NCBI RefSeq assembly: GCF_003217255.1
Contig: NZ_QJTE01000003.1
Coordinates: 310,001-374,000 of the forward strand
Direction of reading: 5' to 3'
Source of the DNA: Pseudoroseicyclus aestuarii
GTDB lineage: Bacteria > Pseudomonadota > Alphaproteobacteria > Rhodobacterales > Rhodobacteraceae
Length of the DNA stretch: 64,000 nt
Shown here piece after piece: positions 35,626 through 42,236 of the stretch. A program made the position numbers and the translations under genes. The notes under the pieces were generated by a model, which was not told the DNA's origin, made no database searches, and saw only the letters and a program-made list of their open reading frames with translations. Every line of letters starts with the position of its first letter. Within the stretch, counting starts at the first letter, position 1.

Positions 35626-35789
35626 CGATTACAAGAATGGGCGCGCCGCGGCTTCGGCGCAATCGGCAAGGCTTCACGTCGTGGTGCGACGCAACAACAC
35701 TTGGCCCTTGGGCCAGACGCGGCGGAACCATGTGGCAGCCGCTGCATTGGTTCAACAGTCCAGAGGGAGGTCGCCCTAGGAGGCAGCCG

Positions 35790-35954
35790 ATGCCGTTCGA
35801 AGCACATGACAAACAGGTCCGGCAGCAAAGCTTCCGTCGCGCCTTCCCCGTCGAGGCCGATCTTCCCGACGTTTTCGAGCGCCTGCTCGGGCGGCTTGCC
35901 GAAGAGGAAGAGGCCGGCAGCAACGAGGCAGAGTGGCCGCGCAAGCAGGGTTGA
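35790..35954 (+). CDS. small hypothetical protein
   Basis: 54 residues. The ATG has a very good ribosome-binding site, TAGGAGGCAGCCG. The product is charged and acidic towards the C-terminus (RLLGRLAEEEEAGS), with no signal or membrane segment. The start position, spacing and codon use fit a real gene but no family is recognised. Confidence 0.5.
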   Translation: MPFEAHDKQVRQQSFRRAFPVEADLPDVFERLLGRLAEEEEAGSNEAEWPRKQG

Positions 35955-35974
35955 GGTCCGCCTCGGACCCTACC

Positions 35975-36139
35975 TCAGAGGTTAAGAAGAACGATCAGGA
36001 GGGCGAGGCCCAGCATGCCCAGCAGCATGCCGTGGCCGACGCCCCATTGCGCCATGTCGCGGAAATTTCCGCCGCGGCGCTTCGCGCGAAAGGCGCCGAT
36101 GGCGGCGCCGATCAGGAATGTCACCAAGGGTATGATCAT
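35975..36139 (-). CDS. small membrane protein (often named apolipoprotein acyltransferase)
   Basis: 54 residues: start MIIPLVTFLIGAAIGAFRAK, then RRGGNFRDMAQWGVGHGMLL and a second hydrophobic helix LLIVLLNL. Two membrane segments flank a short basic and Gly-rich loop with the R-R-G-G-N-x-x-D-x-x-Q-x-G pattern that I know from Rhodobacterales proteins of 50-60 residues carrying the odd label apolipoprotein acyltransferase. The sequence has nothing in common with Lnt, so that name should not be used. It lies between the small gene at 35790 and dksA. Confidence 0.75.
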   Translation of the reverse strand: MIIPLVTFLIGAAIGAFRAKRRGGNFRDMAQWGVGHGMLLGMLGLALLIVLLNL

Positions 36140-36381
36140 GGGCTGCGTCCGTTCTGGCGCGGGGGTGCCGCGTGTGCCGGGTGGGGCCTATCCCGCGCCC
36201 GGACCCATGTCCACCGGCCCCGCCGCGCGACTCGCCTTGCTTGCGCAAGCGCCCTGCCATGCACGGAAAAAGTAAGTGACACTGACCGGCCCAGCCGCTA
36301 CACGGGCGCCACAACGGGGTGTGCCGGCAAGCGGTGAGTTGGGCGAGCCGCTTCCGGCGAGTGACGCTGGAGCAGCCGATA

Positions 36382-36804
36382 ATGAAAGCCGAGATCTTCC
36401 TACCAGACGACTATCGTCCCGCAGAGGACGAGCCGTTCATGAACGACCGTCAGCTCGAGTACTTTCGCCGCAAGCTGCTGAGCTGGAAGGACGATCTTCT
36501 GTCCGACAGCCGCGACACCATCGAGGGCATGAAGGACGGCACCCGCAACATCCCCGATGTCGCCGACCGCGCCAGCGAAGAGACCGACCGGTCGCTCGAA
36601 CTGCGCACCCGCGACCGCCAGCGCAAGCTCGTCAGCAAGATCGACTCGGCCCTGCGCCGCATCGAAGAGGGCGAATACGGATATTGCGAGATCACCGGAG
36701 AGCCGATCAGCCTGCGCCGCCTCGACGCGCGCCCGATCGCGACCATGAGCCTCGAGGCGCAGGAACGTCACGAGCGGCGCGAACGCGTCCACCGCGACGA
36801 TTGA
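36382..36804 (+). CDS. dksA: DksA-type RNA polymerase-binding protein with a single-cysteine zinc-finger region
   Basis: 140 residues from ATG 36382. A long coiled coil (about 20-90, with the tip region DGTRNIPDVADRASEETDRS carrying the Asp-x-x-Asp-x-Ala pattern that acts in the secondary channel) precedes the globular part YGYCEITGEPISLRRLDARP. Canonical DksA has four zinc-binding cysteines; here only one remains (residue 102), as in the Rhodobacter sphaeroides DksA homologue. It should act with ppGpp on rRNA and amino-acid promoters. Start by homology, with GGAGC upstream. Confidence 0.92.
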   Translation: MKAEIFLPDDYRPAEDEPFMNDRQLEYFRRKLLSWKDDLLSDSRDTIEGMKDGTRNIPDVADRASEETDRSLELRTRDRQRKLVSKIDSALRRIEEGEYGYCEITGEPISLRRLDARPIATMSLEAQERHERRERVHRDD

Positions 36805-36855
36805 TCGTCTTGTCTGCCAAGGTATGCAGTCGATGACCGGATCTTCGGCCAGCGC

Positions 36856-38010
36856 ATGGCGCTGAAAACGGCAACCGTCGTCGGCGGCGGCATCGGTGGG
36901 CTGACCGTGGCCCTGTGCCTCGCCCGCAGGGGCGTGGCGGTCACGCTGCTGGAGCAGGCGCCGGTCCTGCGCGAGCTTGGGGCCGGTCTTCAGATCACCC
37001 CCAACGGTGCGCGCGTGATCCAGGCGCTGGGCCTTGGCGCCGACCTCGATGCGGTCTCGGTTCAGGGGCGGGCGGTGGTGCCGGTAGACGGTCTTACGGG
37101 GCGCAGGCTGGCGCGGTTCGACCTGACCCGGCTGCCGGGCCCGCCTTATCGCATGGCCTCGCGCCGCGGCCTCGTCGCCCTGCTGGGGAAGGCCTGCGCC
37201 GAGGCCGGCGTCGCACTGCGCACCGGCGCCCGGGTGACCGAGGCGACTGACGGGGTCCTGACGCTCGAGGGTGGCGAGAGGATCGAGGACGCGCTGGTGA
37301 TCGGGGCCGACGGGCTGCACTCGATGGTCCGGCCGGCGCTGAACGAGGCCACGTCGGCGCAGTTCGCCGGGCAGGTGGCCTGGCGCGCCGTCATCCCGGC
37401 AGAGCAGGCGCCAGAGGCGCGCATCTGGATGCTGCCGCATCGCCACGCCGTCACCTACCCGATCCCCGAGGGGCTGAATATCGTCGCGGTGGAGGAACGG
37501 TCGGCCTGGGCGCCCGAGGGCTGGAGCCATGTCGACCGGCCCGACGCGATGACGCGGGCCTTCTCCGGCGCCTGCGCCGAGCTGCAAGACCTCTTGCAGC
37601 AGGTGCGAGAGCCCATGCTCTGGGGCCTGTTCCGCCATCCGGTCGCGCGGCACTGGCACGGCCAGCGCAGCGCCATCCTCGGCGATGCCGCGCATCCGAC
37701 GCTGCCCTTCCTGGCGCAGGGCGCCAACCTCGCGCTCGAGGATGCCTGGGTCCTGGCCGAGAGCGTCACGGGATCCGAGCCATTGCTGCAGGGACTGGCG
37801 CGCTATCAGGCGCGGCGCCGTGACAGGGTGGTGCGGGCGCTTGCCGCGGCGCAGGCCAATGCGCGGAACTACCATCTGTCTGGACCGGCGCGCCGGGTCG
37901 CGCATCTGGGGCTGGCGGCGATCGACCGGGTCGCGCCGCGGGCCTATCTGCGGCGGCTGGACTGGCTTTACGCATATGACGCGACCCGCGGCGAGGACCG
38001 CGGGTCGTAG
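36856..38010 (+). CDS. FAD-dependent monooxygenase (PHBH/salicylate hydroxylase family)
   Basis: 384 residues. The FAD motif is ATVVGGGIGGLTVALCLARRG (about 6-26), the DG motif LVIGADGLHSMVR (about 148-160), and the GD motif AILGDAAHPTLPFLAQGANLALEDA (about 274-298). Such enzymes hydroxylate aromatic or quinone-like substrates with NAD(P)H and oxygen. It follows dksA by 51 bases on the same strand. UbiH-like function in ubiquinone synthesis is possible, but salicylate hydroxylase-like members are nearer. The 3' end contains a 9-bp hairpin at 37983-38006. Confidence 0.88.
   Translation: MALKTATVVGGGIGGLTVALCLARRGVAVTLLEQAPVLRELGAGLQITPNGARVIQALGLGADLDAVSVQGRAVVPVDGLTGRRLARFDLTRLPGPPYRMASRRGLVALLGKACAEAGVALRTGARVTEATDGVLTLEGGERIEDALVIGADGLHSMVRPALNEATSAQFAGQVAWRAVIPAEQAPEARIWMLPHRHAVTYPIPEGLNIVAVEERSAWAPEGWSHVDRPDAMTRAFSGACAELQDLLQQVREPMLWGLFRHPVARHWHGQRSAILGDAAHPTLPFLAQGANLALEDAWVLAESVTGSEPLLQGLARYQARRRDRVVRALAAAQANARNYHLSGPARRVAHLGLAAIDRVAPRAYLRRLDWLYAYDATRGEDRGS
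37983..38006. terminator. hairpin at the convergent ends of monooxygenase and secreted protein 1
   Basis: GACCCGCGG-CGAGGA-CCGCGGGTC: perfect 9-bp stem in the last codons of the monooxygenase gene and 30 bases beyond the stop of secreted protein 1 (minus strand). No T-run. Confidence 0.55.
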
Positions 38011-38035
38011 GATCGCTCAGCTGTGGCGGGGCGGC

Positions 38036-38368
38036 CTAGAACCGCAGCCGCACCCAGCGCTCGTCCAGCACGGTGCCGGCGGCATCGGTCAGGACCGCGC
38101 GAAAGCGGCCTTTCTCGTCCGTGGGCCAGCTGACGCGCACATCGGCGTTCAGGCCGGGCTGCACCTCGGTCGCGCCGAGGACGGTGCCGTCGGCGCGAAG
38201 CACAGCGAGGGTGCCGGCCTGATCCGCGCGGACGACCGGGAATTCGACCGAATAGTTGGTGGGCCGCTCGTAGCGGAGGCCGATCGTGCTCTCGGCGCTG
38301 GCCGGGGCGGCGATGCCGCCGGCTGTGGCAAGCGCGAGGATGGCTGCGGTCAGCAGTCTGTGGGTCAT
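38036..38368 (-). CDS. small secreted protein 1 of a three-gene paralogous array
   Basis: 110 residues from ATG 38368 (GAGGAAGAC upstream). Sec signal peptide about 1-25 ending ASA-ES. The mature part is about 85 residues, without cysteine, and shares RYE-PTN-SVEFPVV, LRADGTV-GAT-V, N-DVRVSW, VLTDA-GT and RWV-L with the two upstream copies. It is roughly half identical to them. The strand-rich pattern suggests an Ig-like beta sandwich. Function unknown; secretion is predicted, location beyond the periplasm is not. Confidence 0.75.
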   Translation of the reverse strand: MTHRLLTAAILALATAGGIAAPASAESTIGLRYERPTNYSVEFPVVRADQAGTLAVLRADGTVLGATEVQPGLNADVRVSWPTDEKGRFRAVLTDAAGTVLDERWVRLRF

Positions 38369-38434
38369 GATGTCTTCCTCTTGGGGTCGGAGGGGCAGGG
38401 TATGCCCCTTTGAGAAAGGATCAAGGTCCGCTGC

Positions 38435-38465
38435 CGCCGGGGCCACCAGATCGGTTGCCCCGGCG
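38435..38465 (-). terminator. hairpin after secreted protein 2
   Basis: Arms CGCCGGGGC and GCCCCGGCG (9 bp) around a 13-base loop whose ACC/GGT can extend the stem. It lies 10 bases beyond the stop of secreted protein 2 (minus strand) and before the start of protein 1. Confidence 0.6.
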
Positions 38466-38474
38466 CTACGGCGC

Positions 38475-38816
38475 TTAGCGGTAGAGGTTGACCCAGCGCT
38501 GGGACACTTCGGTGCCCGAGGCGTCGGTCAGCACGGCGCGCAGGCGGCCGTCCTGCTGGGCCGGCCAGCTGACGCGCACGTCGGTGTTGATGCCGGCATG
38601 GACGTCGGTGGCGCCGATGACGGTGCCGTCGGCCCGCAGCACGGTGACGGTGCCGGCTTCGGCGGCATTCACGACGGGAAATTCGACCGAGAAGTTGGTC
38701 GGCTGCTCGTAACGGGCGCCGAGCGCACCTTCGGCGGTATAGGCGCTGGCGGTGGTGGCGAGACCGGCGGTGGCGGTCAGGGCGACGAGGGCGGCGGTGA
38801 GGATACGGTTGGTCAT
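38475..38816 (-). CDS. small secreted protein 2 of the paralogous array
   Basis: 113 residues. Sec signal peptide about 1-25 (MTNRILTAALVALTATAGLA), cleavage after TTASA. The mature part begins YTAEGALGARYEQPTNFSVE and ends SQRWVNLYR. It differs from copy 3 at only about five positions (A8/T8, RADG/RGDG, D/N, H/R, A/G), so the duplication is recent. Mature protein 88 residues, no cysteine, beta-rich. GGGGAGGTCCTG-type sequence lies just upstream of the start. Confidence 0.8.
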   Translation of the reverse strand: MTNRILTAALVALTATAGLATTASAYTAEGALGARYEQPTNFSVEFPVVNAAEAGTVTVLRADGTVIGATDVHAGINTDVRVSWPAQQDGRLRAVLTDASGTEVSQRWVNLYR

Positions 38817-38879
38817 GGGGAGGTCCTGTTCGATGTGCGGGACCCGACAGGGCGCCGCGGTAGCAAGGGGAGGAGGGAG

Positions 38880-38905
38880 GCGCAGCGGAGGGAGGGCCGC
38901 TGCGC
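38880..38905 (-). terminator. hairpin after secreted protein 3
   Basis: GCGCAGCGG-AGGGAGGG-CCGCTGCGC (plus strand): perfect 9-bp stem with 8-base loop, 12 bases beyond the stop of secreted protein 3 and 64 bases before the start of copy 2. It may end or attenuate transcription within the array. Confidence 0.6.
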
Positions 38906-38916
38906 CGTCGCCGCGT

Positions 38917-39258
38917 TTAGCGGTAGAGGTTGACCCAGCGCTGGGACACTTCGGTGCCCGAGGCGTCGGTCAGGACGGCGCGGAGGCGGCCATCCTGCTG
39001 GCCCGGCCAGCTGACGCGGACGTCGGTGTTGATGCCGGCGCGGACGTTGGTGGCGCCGATGACGGTGCCGTCGCCGCGCAGGACGGTGACGGTGCCGGCC
39101 TCGGCGGCGTTCACGACGGGGAACTCGACCGAGAAGTTGGTCGGCTGCTCGTAGCGGGCGCCGAGCGCGCCTTCGGCGGTGTAGGCGCTGGCGGTGGTGG
39201 CGAGACCGGCGGTGGCGGTCAGGGCGACAAGGGCGGTGGTGAGAATGCGGTTGGTCAT
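38917..39258 (-). CDS. small secreted protein 3, first gene of the paralogous array
   Basis: 113 residues from ATG 39258; a longer frame (39372) would remove the signal peptide from the N-terminus. Sec signal 1-25, mature part nearly identical to copy 2. It heads the array and its promoter region, which carries a perfect 8+8 palindrome, is the only strongly AT-rich upstream region of the three. All copies lie on the minus strand downstream of xthA, but the hairpins between them suggest separate or attenuated transcripts. Confidence 0.8.
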   Translation of the reverse strand: MTNRILTTALVALTATAGLATTASAYTAEGALGARYEQPTNFSVEFPVVNAAEAGTVTVLRGDGTVIGATNVRAGINTDVRVSWPGQQDGRLRAVLTDASGTEVSQRWVNLYR

Positions 39259-39318
39259 GTGATCAGTCTTTCGGCAGTCGTTCGTTGCGATGAGACTGAT
39301 ATAGGCAGTGGGACGACA

Positions 39319-39335
39319 AACTGAACCGTTCAGTT
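39319..39335. promoter_or_regulatory. palindromic operator AACTGAAC-C-GTTCAGTT
   Basis: Two perfect 8-bp arms with one central base, 61 bases upstream of the first array gene. In the minus-strand sense a TTGGCA lies before it and a TATATC after, so it may sit within the promoter. TetR-family repressors often bind such sites. No TetR gene is in the window. Confidence 0.65.
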
Positions 39336-39393
39336 CGTTTTTTATTGCCAATGGTTCTGTGCAGGAATGCACTGATCCAAGGCGACGGAAGTC

Positions 39394-40176
39394 CTAGAGG
39401 TCCAGATCGATCCAGAGCGGCACATGGTCCGAGGGCTTCTCGCGCGCCCGCAGCTCGCGCTCGATCCAGGCCGAAGTGAGCCTGTCTGCTGCCTGAGGCG
39501 TCAGAAGCGCGTGGTCGATGCGGATGCCGTCGTCGCGGTTGAAGGCGCCGGCCTGGTAGTCCCAGAAAGAATAATGCCCCGGACCCTGCACCCGCGCACG
39601 AAAGGCATCGGTGTAGCCGAGGGCGAGAAGTTTGCGGAAGGCGGCGCGCGTCTCGGGCCGGAAGAGCGCGTCCTCGCGCCAGGCCTCGGGGCGCTTCGCG
39701 TCCTCGGCCATCGGGATCACGTTGAAGTCGCCGGCCAGAACCGCCGGCTGCTCCTCGGCCAGCAGCGCCTCGGCCCGGGCCTGCAGCCGCGCCATCCAGG
39801 CCAGCTTGTAGTCGTACTTGGGCCCCGGCGCGGGATTGCCGTTCGGCAGGTAGAGGCAGCACAGCCGGACCGCGCCCCTGTCGCCGATCACCGTGCCCTC
39901 GATCCAGCGGGCCTGCTCGTCCTCATCGTCGCCCGGCAGGCCGCGGCTGACATCCTCCAGCGGCAGGCGCGAGAGGATCGCCACGCCGTTGAAGCCCTTC
40001 TGCCCATGCGTCTCGACCCGGTAGCCCAGGTCCTCGAAATGCTCGCGCGGAAAGCCCTCGTCCTGGCTCTTGATCTCCTGCAGCAGCGCGACGTCCGGCT
40101 TTGCCTCGGTCAGCCAGTCGGTCACGGCCTGGATCCGGGCCTTGACGCCGTTGATGTTGAATGTCGCGATCTTCAT
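39394..40176 (-). CDS. xthA: exodeoxyribonuclease III
   Basis: 260 residues. Endonuclease/exonuclease/phosphatase fold: MKIATFNINGVKARIQAVTD, LLQEIKSQDEGFP (catalytic Glu), GFNGVAILSR, LYLPNGNP, LAGDFNVIP (Asp-x-Asn) and KPSDHVPLWIDL (catalytic Asp-His). It repairs apurinic sites and oxidised 3' ends. The start ATG 40176 is fixed by the family N-terminus; a longer frame extends upstream without support. It lies just downstream of the CNNM/CorC-type gene on the same strand. Confidence 0.95.
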   Translation of the reverse strand: MKIATFNINGVKARIQAVTDWLTEAKPDVALLQEIKSQDEGFPREHFEDLGYRVETHGQKGFNGVAILSRLPLEDVSRGLPGDDEDEQARWIEGTVIGDRGAVRLCCLYLPNGNPAPGPKYDYKLAWMARLQARAEALLAEEQPAVLAGDFNVIPMAEDAKRPEAWREDALFRPETRAAFRKLLALGYTDAFRARVQGPGHYSFWDYQAGAFNRDDGIRIDHALLTPQAADRLTSAWIERELRAREKPSDHVPLWIDLDL

Positions 40177-40246
40177 GGCCCGGGCTCCCGCTGCTTCGCG
40201 GGCCTTGTAGCAGCCCGGCGCCCTGCGGCAACGGCGTAGGCGCGGG

Positions 40247-41581
40247 TCAGCCGCGGCGCGAGGGGGCCGTGCGGCGGTCCGGCTTGCGGGGCTGCGTGCG
40301 AGTGACCAGCAGCTTGTCGATATGCATGCCGTCCATGTCGGCGACCTCGATGATCCGGCCATCGGCCTCGAAGCTCTGCCCCTCCTGCGGGATGCCGCCC
40401 AGCCGGTGGAGGACCCAGCCAGCCACCGTCTCGAAATCGCGGGCAGAGCCTTCCTCGGGGTCGAGCTCGATCCGGAAGCTCTTCGCGAACTGTTCCGCCG
40501 GCATCCAGCCGGCCACAAGGTGGCCGCCCATGTCGCGCTCGATCACCGCCGGCGCGTCCGAGCCCTCGTCGCGGAAGGTCCCGGCGATCGGCTCGAGCAC
40601 GTCCATGCCGGTGATCGCGCCGGCGAGCCTCTCGCCATCCATGACAAGGACCATATGCACCGGCGCGGTCTGCAGATCGCCGATCACCGCGAGCACGCCG
40701 GTCTCTGGGGCGACGCGCGGCGCTTCGCGGATCAACGCGCGCAGCTCCTCGGCGGAGGTGCCGGCGTCATGCGCGGTCAGCGCCGTGCGCACCGGCAGGA
40801 TCCCCAAAACTGGGCCGTCCTCGGTCTCCAGCACCGGAAGGCGGCCATGTTCGGTCCCGCGCAGCCGCTCCATCATCTGCTCGGGGCTTTGATCGAGGTA
40901 CAGCACGTCGATCTGTCCGGAGGGTGTCATCAGGTCGGCGGCGCGGCGGTCGGCGATGCCCATGACGCCGGCGATCATCACCCGCTCGGCGGTCTTCAGG
41001 ACCCCCGATCGCTCGGCCTCGGCGATGGTCATGCGGATCTCCTCGTCGGTGACGCCCTCTTCGCCCTGCTGGTTCAGCCCCAGTGCCCGTAGTACCGCGT
41101 CCTGAGAGGCATCGAGCAGCCAGACCAGCGGCGCCGCGATCCGCGCCACCCAGCGCATCGGGATCGCGATGCGGGCGGCGACTGCCTCGGGATCGCGCAG
41201 GGCGATCTGCTTGGGCACCAGCTCTCCGATGATCAGGGAAAGGTAGGTGATGACCGCGACGACCAGCGTGGTGCCCAGCGTTGGCGCCCAGTCCGCAGGC
41301 ACGCCGAGACCGGCAAGCGCGGCGCCGAGCGGGCGTCCCAGTGTGGCGCCGGAAAAGGCGCCCGAGACAACGCCGACCATGGTGATGCCGATCTGCACCG
41401 AGGAGAGAAAGCGCCCCGAATCCGCGGCAAGCTCAAGTGCGGCCTGCGCCCCGCGACTGCCATCCTCGGCCATGGCCCTCAGCCGCGAGCTGCGGGCAGA
41501 GACCACCGCCAGTTCCGACATCGCCAGCGCGCCATTCACCACGATCAGGCACAGGACGACGGTGATACTGAGTGCGAGCAC
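40247..41581 (-). CDS. CNNM/CorC (HlyC/TlyC)-family membrane protein with CBS domains
   Basis: 444 residues; GTG 41581 follows AAGGAAAGGCAGGCC. The N-terminal DUF21 region (about 1-180) has four hydrophobic segments and the motif GELVPKQIALRDPE. Two CBS domains follow (about 205-330), then a CorC/HlyC C-terminal domain (about 345-425, GWVLHRLGGIPQEGQSFEAD). CNNM/CorC proteins export magnesium and sodium or protect against excess; the old name hemolysin is misleading. A dispersed repeat lies just upstream. Confidence 0.92.
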   Translation of the reverse strand: MLALSITVVLCLIVVNGALAMSELAVVSARSSRLRAMAEDGSRGAQAALELAADSGRFLSSVQIGITMVGVVSGAFSGATLGRPLGAALAGLGVPADWAPTLGTTLVVAVITYLSLIIGELVPKQIALRDPEAVAARIAIPMRWVARIAAPLVWLLDASQDAVLRALGLNQQGEEGVTDEEIRMTIAEAERSGVLKTAERVMIAGVMGIADRRAADLMTPSGQIDVLYLDQSPEQMMERLRGTEHGRLPVLETEDGPVLGILPVRTALTAHDAGTSAEELRALIREAPRVAPETGVLAVIGDLQTAPVHMVLVMDGERLAGAITGMDVLEPIAGTFRDEGSDAPAVIERDMGGHLVAGWMPAEQFAKSFRIELDPEEGSARDFETVAGWVLHRLGGIPQEGQSFEADGRIIEVADMDGMHIDKLLVTRTQPRKPDRRTAPSRRG

Positions 41582-41667
41582 GGCCTGCCTTTCCTTCCCT
41601 GCGCATCAGGAGCCAATGCGCGCCGGCAGGCGGCTGTTCCCGCCGGCCTGCGCCGCGCGCGGGCTGC

Positions 41668-41800
41668 GGAGGGGGCCTCCGGCGGGGATATTTGAAAAGA
41701 GAAGAAGGCAGAAAGCGCATCCGCCCCTTCTTCTCTTTCGAAAATATCTCGGGGGAGGCGCCCGAAGGGCGGCGGGGGCAGAGCCCCCTCTTGGGCCTGC
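41668..41800. repeat. dispersed intergenic repeat, two inverted copies
   Basis: Left arm GCGGGGATATTTGAAAAGAG plus AAGAAGG (41682-41708) and right arm CCTTCTTCTC, TTTCGAAAATATC and TCGGGGG (41726-41755) form a large imperfect inverted repeat of about 28 bases per arm. The outer part contains GGGGGCAGAGCCCCC-like sequence (41773-41789). The same core occurs at 5856-5922. A transcript would fold into a long hairpin and could also end the erpA or CNNM/CorC messages. Confidence 0.72.
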
Positions 41801-41816
41801 CGACCACCCTGCCGCT

Positions 41817-42143
41817 TCAGATCGAGAAGCTGGTGCCGCAGCCGCAGGAGCTGGTCGCGTTCGGGTTCTCGATCACGAAGCGGGCGCCGATCAGCTCGTC
41901 GGCGAAATCGATCGTGGCATCGGCGAGAAAGGGCAGGGAGGTGGAATCGATCACCACCGCCTCGCCCTGGCCCTCCAGCACGAGGTCATCCTCGCCCCGC
42001 GCGTCCAGCGCGATCTCGTATTGAAAGCCCGAGCATCCGCCGCCCTCGACGGCGATGCGCAGTGCCTTGCCCTGGGCATGGGCGCCGATCTCGGCGAGGC
42101 GCTCCCAGGCGCGGGGGGTGACTTTGGGCGGCAGCGTCAGCAT
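41817..42143 (-). CDS. erpA: iron-sulfur cluster insertion protein ErpA/IscA type
   Basis: 108 residues from ATG 42143 (AAAGGATTGCG upstream). Cysteines C-G-C near the C-terminus (SSCGCGTSFSI) and one in EGGGCSGFQYEIA form the cluster-binding triad of A-type carriers. They pass 2Fe-2S or 4Fe-4S clusters to apoproteins. Distinction from IscA is by group habit (the dgt neighbourhood). The long frame to 43355 in this phase is a shadow. It is divergent from dgt, 93 bases away. Confidence 0.93.
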   Translation of the reverse strand: MLTLPPKVTPRAWERLAEIGAHAQGKALRIAVEGGGCSGFQYEIALDARGEDDLVLEGQGEAVVIDSTSLPFLADATIDFADELIGARFVIENPNATSSCGCGTSFSI

Positions 42144-42236
42144 CGGCGCAATCCTTTCGACCCTGGGGGTATCGGTTCGCAGCGCCCTGAAATATAGGAG
42201 CAGCGCGCGACGAGAACAACAGCGGGCAGGACAGCC

